A stretch of DNA of 64,000 bases, from contig OY755191.1 of the NCBI GenBank assembly GCA_963576735.1, positions 7,221,608-7,285,607 on the forward strand. The letters are read 5' to 3'. The notes under the pieces were generated by a model, which ran no database searches, was not told the origin of the DNA, and saw only the letters and a list, made by a program, of their open reading frames with translations. The translations under genes were made by a program, and so were the position numbers. Below are positions 23,868 through 36,129 of this stretch, piece by piece. The DNA comes from Bedellia somnulentella. Taxonomy: Eukaryota > Arthropoda > Insecta > Lepidoptera > Bedelliidae. Numbering within the stretch: position 1 is the first letter of the stretch; every line of letters starts with the position of its first letter.

Positions 23868-24010
23868 ACATACATACATCCATCCTGACGTCCCTCAGCA
23901 GGGACAAAGGGCCTTGAGCAGATTTCTCCATCTGGCTCGATCTTGGGCAGCGGCTGCGAGATCCTCCCACTTCATTCCCACAACTTTTGCCTCATTCTCC
24001 ACACGTGCTA
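23868..24010 (-). mobile_element. LINE 3'-end fragment, second family
   Basis: TGACGTCCCTCAGCAGGGAC, then TGGCTCGATCTTGGGCAGCG, on the plus strand resembles the untranslated/C-terminal end of a non-LTR element distinct from the GGGGTAGGCAGAGA family. Weakly supported. Confidence 0.4.
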
Positions 24011-24099
24011 TGGTTGAGCTTTATTTTATACATTTGATTATTATCTTTAAGTTTTGATTCTTTGGTTTGTTTTTTGAGCTTTGTTGTTTTCAGTATCAG

Positions 24100-24235
24100 T
24101 AGACTTAGAATTGCTGTAACCCATTTCTTCCTGTAAGAGGCGACTGATGATCTTGGGGCTTTATTTCCAAATTTTCCTTATTCAACTTCGAAAGTTGTTG
24201 AGGTATTTTAGGCTTACGGCCGTGGGTGTAGTTAC
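24100..24235 (+). repeat. (TATG)n repeat, decayed
   Basis: AACCCATTTCTTCCTGTAAG, AGGCGACTGATG and CTTACGGCCGTGGGTG in family order, with internal deletions. Confidence 0.6.
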
Positions 24236-24599
24236 TTATTTGTTTGATATTTTACACACAATTTAAAAATTAATCTTGATTTTATTAAAACTCTTTAACA
24301 ATTTTAATTTTGATGCGTTGACGTTTCTTACACACAGGAGGCTAGGGTAGCTACGCTATAAGCCTTGGTGAGGGAAATATGGGCCGTGGTATAAGAGGTA
24401 ATTTAGGAGAAGTCAATTTTGTGTAGGGCCTATTCTGTATTCAAACCCATGTCTCTCTACATTAAAAGCCACAGTCCTACTTTTCTTCATCGAAACTGTA
24501 TAAAATTTGACTAATATAGTTAATACGACAGTAAGTTTCTTTCTTAGGTTTTCACTACTACATTGTTGGAGGTATAGGAAGTAACACACGATTAATTAC

Positions 24600-24775
24600 T
24601 AACATATACTGTGTACCTATTTCTTCCCGTGGATGTTCGAAGAGTTATAGATCTTTTTATATAATTTTTGGGCGATGCGTTTAGAGACCCATCAGCAACA
24701 ACCTTTGTTTTATTATCTTTTCCCCACTTAACATCTAAAAGTGGCTGAGCTATTTCTTATTCTGTATATGCGTAT
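24600..24775 (+). repeat. (TATG)n repeat, partial
   Basis: Contains TTTTTGGGCGATGCGTTTAG, AGACCCATCAGCAACAACCT and AAAAGTGGCTGAG. The 3' end is missing. Confidence 0.7.
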
Positions 24776-24779
24776 TTAC

Positions 24780-26320
24780 CATTAATATAAAAAAAAAATT
24801 GTATGAGAGCCTTTGACTATGAACACTATAGACAGAGTCATAATGCAACGGGAGAGTACCTCTTTTAGATAGCAATATTTTTCCCTGTAATGTTGCGATC
24901 ACTAGAAAACAATTACCCCAAAATAGTATAATCACCATTCTAAAAGCTACTTTTTAATTTAAAATTGATTACGTCAATTTATTGTTACGTCGTTTTATTT
25001 ATTGTAAAGGTTTACTGTTTACTATATTATTTCCTGCAATCATATAATTATACATACTTGCTCCTAGTATTATACAATCTTTTTTGTTTAATTTTACCAT
25101 TTATACTGATGTTTAATACACCGTGAAATCTAAAGCATTTTACTAACTATCAGGGATGAATCTTCCCATGATTACGAATATTTTTTTGTACGGGACTAAC
25201 TTTGTTACTGGACAAAAAAAAACAGCTGTTCCATAAGTGCAAGTTATGTAAATATCATACGGGTCATCATGGGTATAGTGGGGTCTATGTTTGTATTTTG
25301 AAAAATAAAAGACAGCACTATTTTGTACATGAGTTTTATTGCATTATTTACTATTGACCTTTAAACAAAATCAGTTTCGTGTGAAAATTTCGAATTCATT
25401 CGTCTATTTCAGTCACATTTTTCAAAAGATGATGTATTCGTACATCTAAGTATTTTATATTTGGTTGATTTCCAATTGCATCTTCCAGTGGCCGCAATCC
25501 ATTTTTCTCGTAGATTCGGGTCTTTAGGAAAACTGTAATGAATACGAAGAAATTAAATAAATATAACAAATTTATTACTTACTAATTCCGTAATTCCGTA
25601 GATAACAATTGGAAATCATTCAGCGTCGCTATAGCGCGACGAAATTCATAATATACTCACTCATTAACATCAGTTTACTAATTTGAAAATTTTACCCTAA
25701 CGACAGGGTAGGATGAAAAACGTGAATTATGGGAACACTGAGATACTGCATATTTTTAGGTTATGCTATTAAAAAATTGCTCAAAATAACTAAAGAAAAT
25801 GCTAGTAATCTAGTTTAACGTAATTAACATTTGAATCACTTTTTTTCTGATCGCGCAATGTATTTATTATGTATTTATCTGTAGAAAAACATTAAAAAAC
25901 TCACTCACTTGTGGAAAGTCAATCCTTCGATGTGTTTTTCGCTGCGGCTTCCGCAGCCAAGCACGCTACACCCAACCATACCTCACTAAACAATAACTTA
26001 ATTAATGGAGTCTCTTTTATCACAATAACAATATACAAATGAATAAAATCTTTCACAAAATCAAAAGAAAACCAAAATCGCTCACAAGTCGACGCTTTGT
26101 TTGTCAAGCTTTAAAAGCGTGACATCAACAAAACGGGTTACGCGATAGAGATGACAATAAAGATTTTGTGTCTCTTTTTAACATATAAGAACTTAAATAA
26201 GGGCTTCTCTTTTTAAAATGGATGACGTAACATCGCTCTATCTATAGTGTTCATAATCAAAGATGAGAGCCCCCCTTTAATATTTAATGTATTTAATTAA
26301 ACTTTTTTCATTTAGAAAAG
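24780..26320. other. intergenic, no gene recognised
   Basis: AT-rich. The open frames here have no recognisable domain. No tRNA or clear repeat. Confidence 0.4.
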
Positions 26321-26329
26321 TAAATATTC

Positions 26330-26580
26330 TGTGAAAATTAAAAAACGTCTACTTGATACGGCTTTCACAAAAAAATCGGAAAAACACGTCTATTGTTAAT
26401 AATATATTTTTAATATTTTAAGTATTTTGTTATAGCGGCAACGGAAAAACATAATTTACGAAAATTTCAGTTTTCTAGCTATCACGGTTTATGAGATACA
26501 GCCTGGAGCCTGACAAACAGGCAGCGGAGGCTTAGCAACAGGGTCCAGTTTTATCCTTGGGTACGGAACCCTAATATTGA
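26330..26580 (+). mobile_element. interspersed element ending GGGTACGGAACCCTAA
   Basis: GATACGGCTTTCACAAAAAA, TTTATGAGATACAGCCTGGA and GGGTACGGAACCCTAATA follow the order of a common lepidopteran non-coding element. Single copy here. Confidence 0.5.
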
Positions 26581-26877
26581 TTGTCAAAAATGTTCAAAAT
26601 CTTCTAATTTATTAAATTAGAGCGAAGCAGCAGCTAAAAGCTAGTATGCTTTATATTATCACGCTAAATTTTACAAGCGATGAGCAGCGATAAAAATAAT
26701 AAGATTTGAAAACTATCACCGGCATTGCAAAGCTGAGGCAGTCCACTCATTATTTGATAAAATAACATTGATATGGCCATACAAACCGAACTAACTTAAA
26801 TATGCATTATATATTTTATTTGGTTCCAGGGCTAGAGAGCTAATGAAGTTTTTCCCACAAATATCCAATTGAATAAG

Positions 26878-27000
26878 ATACATTCATATACACACGACCA
26901 TAAATCCCAAAAAGGGGTAGCCACAGCTTCAGAGCTAGAAACTCCTCAACCACATTTGGAAGTTGATAGGGGACAAGACAGTAGAAATTAAGTATAATTA
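26878..27000 (-). repeat. (TATG)n repeat, 3' half
   Basis: A minus copy: ACACGACCATAAATCCCAAA, then AGAAACTCCTCAACCACATT and TTGATAGGGGACAAGA. Confidence 0.65.
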
Positions 27001-27219
27001 ACCATTTCATCTTTTTTTATCTTTATCTTTAACAATAATAAATTAAGTTTGAAAAACGAATTAACTGAAAAAAATCAATTAAAAACTAAACGTCTTGATT
27101 GTGTTTCGGAAATCGATAAAGCTGTATCTGTCTCTAGTCATATATAGGAAACAAGTAAAACTAAAAAATACTCTTAAAAATATATTCAAATCCAATTAAA
27201 AACCAAGGCAAAGACTAGA

Positions 27220-30015
27220 TCAGACAGCGACGACTGGAGCTCCGGGGTATCTGTACGCAACTGGAGCAGTGAATCTTGCTACTGGCGCGGTGTAGGCAGC
27301 GGCAGTGAATCTTGAGACTACGGGACCTGGGGCAACCACGGGTTCGGCGATGTATCGAGCGGGAGCGACGACTGGCTCGGCGACAACTAGGGGTTCCTTA
27401 CGAACAACAGCGTTGAAACCGTTGATAGAATCTGCTGTGTAGTCGACTATTCTACGGGTGCCATCGGCTTCGACTAGCGAGTAGGATCCCTGCACGAGGT
27501 CTCCGTCGCGCTGCTCCTGCTGCGTCTTGTAGTCGCCGGTGAGCGAGTCGGCCACGCTGTACCCGTACCGGTACTGCGGCACCGCGTCGAACTGCTCGAG
27601 CCGCGCTAGCACCGGGCCGGCAACCACGGGCGCGGCCGGCACTGGAGCGGCTACCACTCTCGCTGCCGGAGCCAAAATGGCGGCGTGGCAAGCTGCTATG
27701 ATGCTGGCGAAAACTACGACCTGTAAAAATATTGATTTCAAATAATTTACTAATATATTTTTTTGCTTTTGAACAATTCGAATAAGATTGCCGCATAAAC
27801 AAACTTATATTCTCGTTTATAATCTTAAATTGAATTGGCTTTCAATTTTTGATGCTTATCTCTTCTAAAACATGTGGTCCAACCACGGCCATAGAATCAG
27901 ACAGAACCACTTAATCTCAAAAACGGGTACTGCCAACATTGTATTCAACAGACGCAGTAATAAGTTGAAGGACACGGTAATTCACCGTACGAAATCGTCA
28001 CATGAACATGAATCACGGTGTGTTGTGGAAACATTGACATAATTGTGCGGGACTAGAGCGGTGGCGCAATGCGGCGCGTGCGCACAAAATACAAACAAGC
28101 TGGGCCAAGGCCTTGACAGATGCGTTTGTTGAGTCTAGAATAATTATAACTAAACTAGACTATTTACACACGTAACATCACGAGTGCAGGATAACATCCG
28201 TGAATGAAAACTAGTGAGCTATAGAGATATCATAACTACTACGTAGGTAGTTATTATATCTCTATGTAGTGAGCTATAACAGATGCTTGAGCAGCTTTAA
28301 GCTTAATAAAAGGAAGAGATCGTGATAGACAGCAGCTGATGATGGATTATAAATGATTTCCACAAAATAATATTTAATGCCAACATTATAATATTATTGA
28401 AAAGCTACTAATAGGTGTATGAAATAGTTATTGTAAGTATACTGATATGATAGCTCAATGCGAAGTCGACAGCATCATATTTAGGAGAAGTGAGGTCGAA
28501 TCCTGATTCTTGTCTACGTTAATGTTCTGATGTTAAGTCATAAGTGTAGTTAATTTATCATGGTTGTTAATGGTGAGGGAAGATACCCTGAGGAAATGGG
28601 GAGTTATACACAGCTGAGTTATACTTTGTCATATGACAGTGTATGTATACGAAGCACTGTCCAAGCTAAGCGTGTTAATATCAAGATATGGGTATAAATA
28701 CCAAAGGGTAACAAGAGCTTCAAAATTTTAAATTCCTCAGCCACGTTTGTAAGTTAATAGGGAAAAGATTATAAAATAAATAATATTTGCTGATGGGTCT
28801 CCAGCACATCGGCCAACAATCACTTAAAAACACTAATGCCTAAAGTGGCCTCCTAAAACACTCCGGAGCAAGAAATGGGTGAGTGATATTTTAAGCCTCT
28901 AACTCTCTTCAATACTCTAAACACCATTTCTAATTTTTCACGTAATGTGCAGAAGTATCTATGGCCCACATGGGAAATCAACCAGAGTTTGACTGAATAA
29001 GAAATTACTCAGCATCGATGGATATCTCTATTGAAAGGCTAAGTTAAAGCGTCACAGTTTAGAAAGATTGATGTTAAATTGCGCGCATAAATTCAATTGT
29101 ATGCGATAACTTACATAGATTTGTTTCAAGTACGTTAGTGTTTAGATAACATTAGCACAAAGATGTATTACTAAAATAGTATTTTGACTTTCTATTCTGG
29201 TTTTGGTGTTTCCTTGGAGGGTTAGAAAAACAAAATCCAGCTTGAACATTTTCAGAACCTTAAAAAAGAGACAAAATGTCTGAGGACGAGTTGATTCAAT
29301 ATACGAACTTATGAGATGATGAAAATTAGTATCTCTGACATCCCTTAGGTGCGTGAATGCCACATTTATGTCTCTAGTTAATATAAATACTTAGTCACGT
29401 TTAATAAAACATCTAAAGTACCTACCTACCTATTGCTATAAACAGATTAGGTTTTTAATGAGATTATAATATTACACTAAGACGGAAAACTAATATGCAC
29501 TTCATAGGATTATGTTGTTTCGAAATAAGATAAGTTAATTCAGAAGATGTTTTTATTGAAAAGAAATAATAATAAACTAGTTCATAAAACCGAATGATAG
29601 CCTGAAAATATTTTCGGTGATATTTAATATTATAATAAGCATATTTTTAATATTGTATTATATTTTTTGATTTCCTATCTTTTGTAGGTATATATTTAAG
29701 AAACAAATCGTAAATATTACGCATAGTTTTTTAAAAAAAAATACTTGTATTCGAATATAAAGGAGAATAAATTAATTGAAAAGAAAACTGGTGACGAATT
29801 TAAAAGGGCAAGTACTTTTGGTGCATTGACACTGCCCCCTTTAAACAATTGATAATGTTTTGAAAAGCTGAAACTACACGCCAACTTTTAAGTTAAGTAA
29901 TCAATTACAAATTTAAATAATCAATTATTATAACAAAACGAAAATTATGTGATTATTGATATCAGAAAAATATGTTAGAAGAGTAAAATAAAATATGTTG
30001 TACCTGGGAAACCAT
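27220..30015 (-). CDS. RR-2 cuticular protein 3 (170 aa)
   Basis: A secreted chitin-binding cuticle protein on the minus strand. Exon 1 is 30015-30004 (MVSQ), followed by donor GTACAA. The 2283-bp intron holds a SINE fragment, a (TATG)n repeat and a hairpin. Exon 2 is 27720-27220, after acceptor TTTTTACAG. The joined start MVSQVVVFASIIAACHA is a standard signal peptide. The frame that opens at 27741 would need intron codons and ignores the acceptor. The RR-2 domain spans about residues 45-108 ([40 protein letters not shown]). The short Ala/Val/Pro tail ends YRYPGAPVVAV. The RR-2 DNA matches gene 1 over 113 nt without a difference, though the flanking coding DNA differs. That points to conversion between inverted paralogs. 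Confidence 0.94.
28226..28266. repeat. small imperfect hairpin in the gene 3 intron
   Basis: TAGAGATATCATAACTACTA and its near-complement lie almost back to back. It is about 20 bp per arm. Confidence 0.7.
28460..28672 (+). mobile_element. tRNA-SINE fragment in the gene 3 intron
   Basis: GTTAATTTATCATGGTTGTT and GTGACAGTGTAT-like blocks match the SINE at 11673. The head is decayed (B-box-like GTCGAATCCT) and the 3' half is lost. Confidence 0.65.
28685..28905 (-). repeat. ~250-bp (TATG)n repeat, old copy
   Basis: A minus copy with AATTCCTCAGCCACGTTTGT and TGATGGGTCTCCAGCACATC. Diverged. Confidence 0.7.
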
Positions 30016-30040
30016 GTTGTCAGAAGATGTTCGACTGCTG

Positions 30041-30078
30041 AAACTGATAATGTAACAAGAGCGCCGCCTATATTTATA
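30041..30078 (-). promoter_or_regulatory. core promoter of cuticular protein gene 3
   Basis: On the minus strand TATAAATA (30078-30071) is followed 31 nt later by TCAGT (30047-30043). The start near 30045 is 30 nt before the ATG at 30015. Confidence 0.75.
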
Positions 30079-30684
30079 TGGAGCTGGAGTGGTTGTGACA
30101 CTGCGTCTCGGGAGGACCTTCGAGATGTGGATGTGCATGCAATTGGAAATGAGCTGCACTCGTCGTGAAATTGCGAATGCTCCAACTTTTTAGATTTTTG
30201 CCAAGTATTAATTCCAGTGTGGTTCGACTAAATTCATCCTCATAGATTAGAATGAAAGAAAGATAAACTTCATTCTCCTCGTGACAACAAACAATGTGCC
30301 CTCAGTCAGTAAAAAAAATCCTGGTATTTTGGTATGATATCGACATCAGCGCCAATTTTCAGCCATTATTTATAATTATTTACTACACCATTCGTTCTAT
30401 GCGATTAATGAATTTGTTAATAAGTGTGACATATAACTTTAAAATTAAACTTCTAAGCGGTTTTCCATTATTTTGTATTTTTTTTATATTTTTGTTTTCT
30501 TTTTAATTTGGTTTTCATTCTCTTCTGACATAAGTTTTATGATTGAATGATAATTATTAATATACATTAATATTAATTCTAATGTATTACATTTGCACGC
30601 CTCATCGGCAGTACATATATTGGCCTATTTGTAATACAACACCTTTTTTTCACACTTGTGTACTGGCAAATAAACTATTATTAT

Positions 30685-30875
30685 ATACGGTATTGGGGCA
30701 TTTTAAGGGATTTTTGGGCGATGCGGTTGGAGACCCATCACCAACAACCTTTATTTTTACCACCTTTTCCCCACGCAACTTCCAAAAGTGGCTGAGGGAT
30801 TTATAATTCCTTAGCTCTGGCTACCCCTTCTAGAGATTTATATCCGTGAGTATATGTATGTATGTATGTATGTGG
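30685..30875 (+). repeat. (TATG)n repeat, lacking the first ~60 bp
   Basis: From GGTATTGGGGCATTTTAAGG through GGTTGGAGACCCATCACCAA to TCCGTGAGTATATG(TATG)n. A young-looking copy. Confidence 0.85.
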
Positions 30876-30896
30876 TATACTTGTTCTAGTTACATA

Positions 30897-31215
30897 TCTA
30901 TATATATAAAATAAAGTCGCGTTAGTTACACTATTTATAATTCAAGAACGCCTGAACCGATTTGGTTGATTTGAATTAGTAGGGAGATAGCTAGGAACTG
31001 GGAGAACTACTTTTTATAATATTAAAAGGAGGGAAGATGTCTTCGTATGTTGGTGTGTTGGGAATGAAATGGCTCCGCAACAATTTAATCGATTTCAAAT
31101 GGAAAGCTAAAACATTCAAAAGCAACATAGGCTATTTTTATCACGCTAAATATCGTAAGGGGTAAGCAGTGAAAAATACTTAACACCGGCCGTGTGAAGC
31201 CGGGGCGGATCACTA
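30897..31215 (-). mobile_element. short non-autonomous element
   Basis: It runs from ATCTATATATATAAAATAAA to GAAGCCGGGGCGGATCACTA, with AACGCCTGAACCGATTTGGT inside. It is the uninterrupted relative of the element at 44538-45643. Confidence 0.65.
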
Positions 31216-31284
31216 GTTACTTTATATAACTTTATAGCCGTGAGTATATGTATGTATAAAATTTATCAAAATATACATGTTTTT

Positions 31285-31545
31285 TTAATACATACATACT
31301 CACGGCTATGAATCCCTAAAGAGGTAGGCAGAACTGAGAAATTAGATATCCCTCAGCCACTTTTGGAAGTTGAGTGGTGAAAAGATGGTAAAATAAAGGT
31401 TGTTGGTGATGGGTCTCCAACCGCATTGCCCAAAAATCTCATATAAAGCCAAAATACCGTTACCCCCCAATACCTTACGTACACCCACCGGAAGAAATGG
31501 GTCAGTGCTATTCTAAGCCGACACTTCTCAGCAGCAGGACATTTT
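31285..31545 (-). repeat. ~250-bp (TATG)n repeat
   Basis: A full minus copy from CATACATACTCACGGCTATG to TTCTAAGCCGACACTTCTCA. Confidence 0.85.
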
Positions 31546-31764
31546 TTTTAATACTACTATATAAATTTGGTAAGATAAAGATTTCGCAGCAAAATGGCCT
31601 AAGCCACACTTAAGTCGCATCTTTTTAATGAATTATTGACATGGTTCCACAAATGGTTTCACCTAATGGTGGTTGGAACTAACTTTATAGCCATATGGTA
31701 GTTTATCACTCAAAGTTTAGAGATCTCACATTGCTGAATTATATTTGTGTAATAGGGATACTTG

Positions 31765-31845
31765 TGTCGGCTAGGAATAGAACCACCCCATGTCTTCCTG
31801 TGGGTGTTCGTAAGACACCAATAAGGGTATTGTATAATATAAAAT
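31765..31845 (+). repeat. (TATG)n repeat, 5' end only
   Basis: GTGTCGGCTAGGAATAGAAC, then TCTTCCTGTGGGTGTTCGTA. Cut off after about 80 bp. Confidence 0.6.
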
Positions 31846-32093
31846 GGGGATATGTCAGCTAAAAACACAGGACACGTAAATTGCTTATCAAATTAATAAA
31901 AAGCTTGTGATATCACGGCTCAGTGATAGTTGTGACAGCTCACTGGATAGAACTAGAACACCGCTTATCATTTAGACGATAACGATTCGAAGTCCAAGTC
32001 GGGCCTACACCAATTTGTTTTTTCTCAAGTCATACATGTGGTTAATTTATAATGCTCATAAATAAAAGATGTTATTAAAGGAAAGAAAAATTT

Positions 32094-32167
32094 CGACACT
32101 GGCGGGGTTCGAACCCGCGACCTTCGGGTATACGCCCCCGTCGCTCTGCCAACTGAGCTACAGTGTC
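32094..32167 (-). tRNA. tRNA-like module (Tyr-like), probably a pseudogene
   Basis: A minus-strand cloverleaf: acceptor GACACTG/CAGTGTC, D arm with AGCTCAGTTGGCAGAGC, T arm GCGGG-TTCGAAC-CCCGC. The anticodon arm GGGGGCGTATACCCGA closes with only four or five pairs around the same GCGTATA loop. Both pol III boxes are intact. Confidence 0.5.
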
Positions 32168-32400
32168 AGTTGGCATCCAGCGCGAAATTTCTCTATCCTT
32201 TTTTTACACGTTCAAGTAGTGTTTGCGTTTCCTACCTCCGAATTTTAACTAATTCGGACGGCCACTTGTCTACCTTTTCAGATAGAATGCAAATGTTGGA
32301 AACTCCTAACTATCAATAATTTAATGTTTTTTGACATGAATTCCTCATGTGGGGATTATTACTCATAAATAAAAGATGTTATTAAAGGAAAGAAAAATTT

Positions 32401-32474
32401 CGACACTGGCGGGGTTCGAACCCGCGACCTTCGGGTATACGCCCCCGTCGCTCTGCCAACTGAGCTACAGTGTC
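32401..32474 (-). tRNA. tRNA-like module (Tyr-like), second tandem copy
   Basis: Identical to 32094-32167 over the whole module by eye. The flanks are also shared for about 50 bp on the 3' side (TTATTAAAGGAAAGAAAAAT). It then leads into a different upstream sequence, CAGAGCGTAACGTCAGTGTG. Confidence 0.5.
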
Positions 32475-33350
32475 AGAGCGTAACGTCAGTGTGTCAACGT
32501 GTAAAAAAGAAACAAAGGAAAGAGTAGACTTTTATTTATGAGTAATAATCCCCACATGAGGAATTCATGTCAAAAAACATTAAATAATTTATAATGGTTT
32601 TAACGGTGAGGGAAAGTATCGTGAGGAAACTCACATGGGCATTGCACTTAGTCATGTGACAGTTTATTCATACGCAAACAGGTGACAATATCACGTGATA
32701 CTATGTTTTTTATTTTATATTTTGTATTATTCATATTATATTTTGTTTTATCCTCCTGTATTTCTAGTTTTTATATAATATTTATTTTATTTAAAATAGT
32801 ATTATTATGAGTACCTAGTATATTAATTTATAACATTGTTTTAATAATATCTACCGGCCGTTTCACACGTGTTTTTTACTTATTATCATTATGTTTACCC
32901 TAACAGTGTTTATTTTTTGTTTCACATTTATTAAAAACATATTTAGTCTACATTATTTATAAAGCCGTATCTATGTAATACAATGTATTAGTGTGATGCC
33001 AGTGCTGTGACTCCCCGATGGTACTGACTGAAAATCAGTGTTGGGAGTCAATCGGCTCTCAACGTAGTGCTGAGTCAGTACCAATTCGCTATTGCAGTGG
33101 TGCAAATATTTTTAAGTTTTTGTGAATTACTTAAAATGTTGTTATAATGTTGTTATTTTTATTGTGTTAGTTTTTAGCTTACTTTTATATTTAACTTAGT
33201 AATTTTAATTATTTTATATGTTTATTTTTAGCCACAAATGGCGAATAATCATCTTCTTTTCTTTTCTTCTTTTCTTTCTATGTTCAGAAGTATTAGTACC
33301 TCTGCCAACCCCTTCGGGGATATACGGTGTGAACGTTGAAGTTTGAGTTT

Positions 33351-34321
33351 ATACTAACAGATAAGTTTGGTAAGTTTTTTCTAGCAAAATATCGAATGCA
33401 CTAAAAAATAAACCTTTATCTTAGTCGGCTACCTTCTCAAATATGCTATTGCATTGCATGGCTATTGCAGAAAATGAGAAGTAGAGAGAAGAGAGAAATG
33501 AGGTAATAGAGAATGCGATATTGTCAGAACAACCATCGTCATAAAAGAAACGTCAAATTAAATTAAATTGAAGGAACGTCAAAGTGTAATAATATTTTTA
33601 GCACAATTTCGCGACAAACTGATATAAAATTGTTTAAAAACAATATAAAGAGCAAAGGTAAGCACAATCAGTTTTTTAATAATCATAATCATTACTTTCC
33701 AGAATCTAAGTACAACAAGGTCATTCATATTCGTGATATCTTCGTCATAATCTTGGAAAACATCCTGGAACCATGGGGCCCCAACTTATTCACGCAATCA
33801 CTGTTCGGAGAGAGTTCTTCAGAAACCCCGACTGTATTTCCTCCATATTATATTTTACACTAATTATTATTTATTTTATTTGTAGGTTTTATTCAATTGG
33901 TGTAGGAGATATATAGAACCAATGTAGATGGCAATATTACTAAAGGACAAACACATTTATATCTAATAGATGATGAAAATGAAACTCAAGAAATAGTTTC
34001 TACCTATCCAAATGGCATGACATGATTTTATGTATCTTTTAATTGTATATAAGTTACAAAAACACAGAAAAGGTGGGTTCCTATATAATTAATGACTAGC
34101 TGGTCCGCACAACTTCAAGTGCGTATAAAGACCAAATTTTCTAATGATTGTCTTTGTTTTTCCACCTTTTTCATTGCTGCTCTTCCCTTATGAGTCCTAT
34201 CTTGTATGTTTCGAGGAACCGAGGGAGGTTTGTTAGGATCGAATACAAGTACTTAAGCTTGTATCATATCCACAAAGATTCAAATAGAATGATACATATT
34301 CTGCATTTCCAGACAGCAACA
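33351..34321. other. intergenic and 5' flank of the COX5B-like gene
   Basis: No exon identified. TTCTGCATTTCCAG lies just before ACAGCAACA-ATG at 34322, so an upstream untranslated exon is possible. The open frame at 33630-33863 has no recognisable domain. Confidence 0.4.
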
Positions 34322-36083
34322 ATGTTACTATCGCGCATAACCCGCAAACTGGCTCCACTTCGTAAGACAGGGTGTCGGGTGTACGGAGAGATGCACCACC
34401 CCCTGGACCACGCGACCGGCATCGAGAAGCGAGAGCTGCTCGCGCATCTGGCCGGCGACTGCGACCCTTACAACATCATGGGGTTCAAACGAGGTTATAC
34501 TTTAAGGAGTTACAATGTAGTTTAATTTAGTTTGCCGTGTAGTGCCGGCTTAGAACATCACTACCCAGTTCTACCCACTTTCTTCTTTTTTGAATGGATT
34601 TTGGCAATGTGGTCGGAGACTCATCACTACTTTATTTCACATCACAACGACACTTTATTTCTACCATCTTGTCCCCTATCAATTTCCAAATGTAGCTGAA
34701 GAGTTTTTAGCTCTAAAGCTCTAGCTACCTCTTTTAGGGATTTGTGGCCGTGAGTACATGTATTGTACGTATAATTTAGGGCTCGCCCGTGGAACGATAT
34801 TTAACTTCCATAGACTTAGGATCGAGAAAAAAATGCAAAAATCAACTAAGTTATTATTAAAAAGTTTAAATGCAAATTCATTCTTTATGCCAAGGGTAAC
34901 AATATTTGTTCTACAACTTTTTTGCAAACCGTATAAATTGCGAGATAAACGACTTGAAAAAAAATAATGTATGGAGAAATTATCAAAAGTGATAATTTAA
35001 TTTCTCAAAACGTTCACGTTATATCAAGATAGTTTTGACTATGCACTATAGAGCTTCATATAAGGTATAACTCACACTGCGATTTTTTGCGATTTCGTAG
35101 TACTTAAAAAGAAAATAACCTATATTAAAATAATATTAGTATGGAGAAATAAGCAAAAAAGGCTATTACTCCAAAACTTTACGTTTTATCTAAATATTTT
35201 TCCATGAAGAGGTAATTTTAAAAATAGCTTTGACTCATGACAATTTGTAGCATTTTTTTTTATGACTAGTGGATCGTCCCAGCTTCGCACGGGTAGCGTT
35301 GTTTTTTTAAATATCTGAGGTTTCTTTCTTCAGTCCCTGCTTAAGCATTGTGAAATTCAGCGCAATTTTTTCAATTTTTTTAATTTATAGCACTCCCTAA
35401 ACAGTGTAGTTTGGTGATTTTGAATGCGCTTTAATGAACGGTTCAGTACTTCCATTAAATAGCAAATTTTGGAATAAAACGCTATGAAATATTTATAACA
35501 ATCTGAAAAATAAATCATTACGTGATGTAGGATGCAACTACTGGCGCCATCTAGTATGTTATATATAAATTAATAAAGATTTGGTTTTGGTCACGGGCGC
35601 GCTGGCTTATTTTATGTATAATTTCGGTGTATGTCTACCGATTTCTATGATTCTTTTTTTATTGAATAGGTAATAATGTTACCTTTTTTAAATTAGGGAT
35701 GAGTGAGAGGTTTACAAACGTAAGAGTAAACAAATATAATCAGAATGTTCCGAACTGCTAAGCTATCAGGAATTACACGTGTTATTGTGAGTCAACCGTA
35801 AAAGATAGACATAAATTGTTACGGATTTTTTTTTAGATAATTTTATGCAAAATTTTTCCGTCATACATGATTTCTATGTAAGTTTAACCATTAAGGCTGC
35901 ACACGCGACGGAAGCTTAAAAAATGGAGTAACTTCTCCCGTTTTCTCAAAATTTCCCAAAATTCCCCTTTACTACTCTGCTGGAAAGTATACAAAAACCT
36001 GCGCAGGAGTATGAAAAATAATTGTACCAAGTTTCGTTAGAATCCGTCGAGTAGTTTTTGTTTCCATAAGGAACATACAAACC

Positions 36084-36129
<46 letters not shown>

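Larger units (their letters stand above)
32043..32596 (-). mobile_element. tRNA-like unit pair inserted in a SINE, 12-bp target duplication
   Basis: The insert 32055-32584 is flanked by TAATTTATAATG at 32043-32054 and 32585-32596. It has two tRNA-like modules in tandem (32094-32167, 32401-32474). An inverted repeat of about 50 bp (about 32317-32370 against 32530-32584) contains CCTCATGTGGGGATTATTAC. Confidence 0.75.
31908..33350 (+). mobile_element. tRNA-SINE split by two later insertions
   Basis: The SINE parts are 31908-32054 (head with B-box-like GATTCGAAGTCC), about 32585-32702 (GTGAGGGAAAGTATCGTGAG) and about 33281-33350 (CCAACCCCTTCGGGGATATA). Together they follow the order of the intact SINE at 11673-12040. 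The first gap is the tRNA-like unit; the second (about 580 bp) is unidentified AT-rich sequence ending in a pyrimidine run. Confidence 0.78.

Noticed and set aside
27539..27745. Plus-strand frame opposite cuticular gene 3
   Set aside because: It is the antisense of the RR-2 exon; its similarity to the antisense of gene 1 only reflects the conserved domain DNA.
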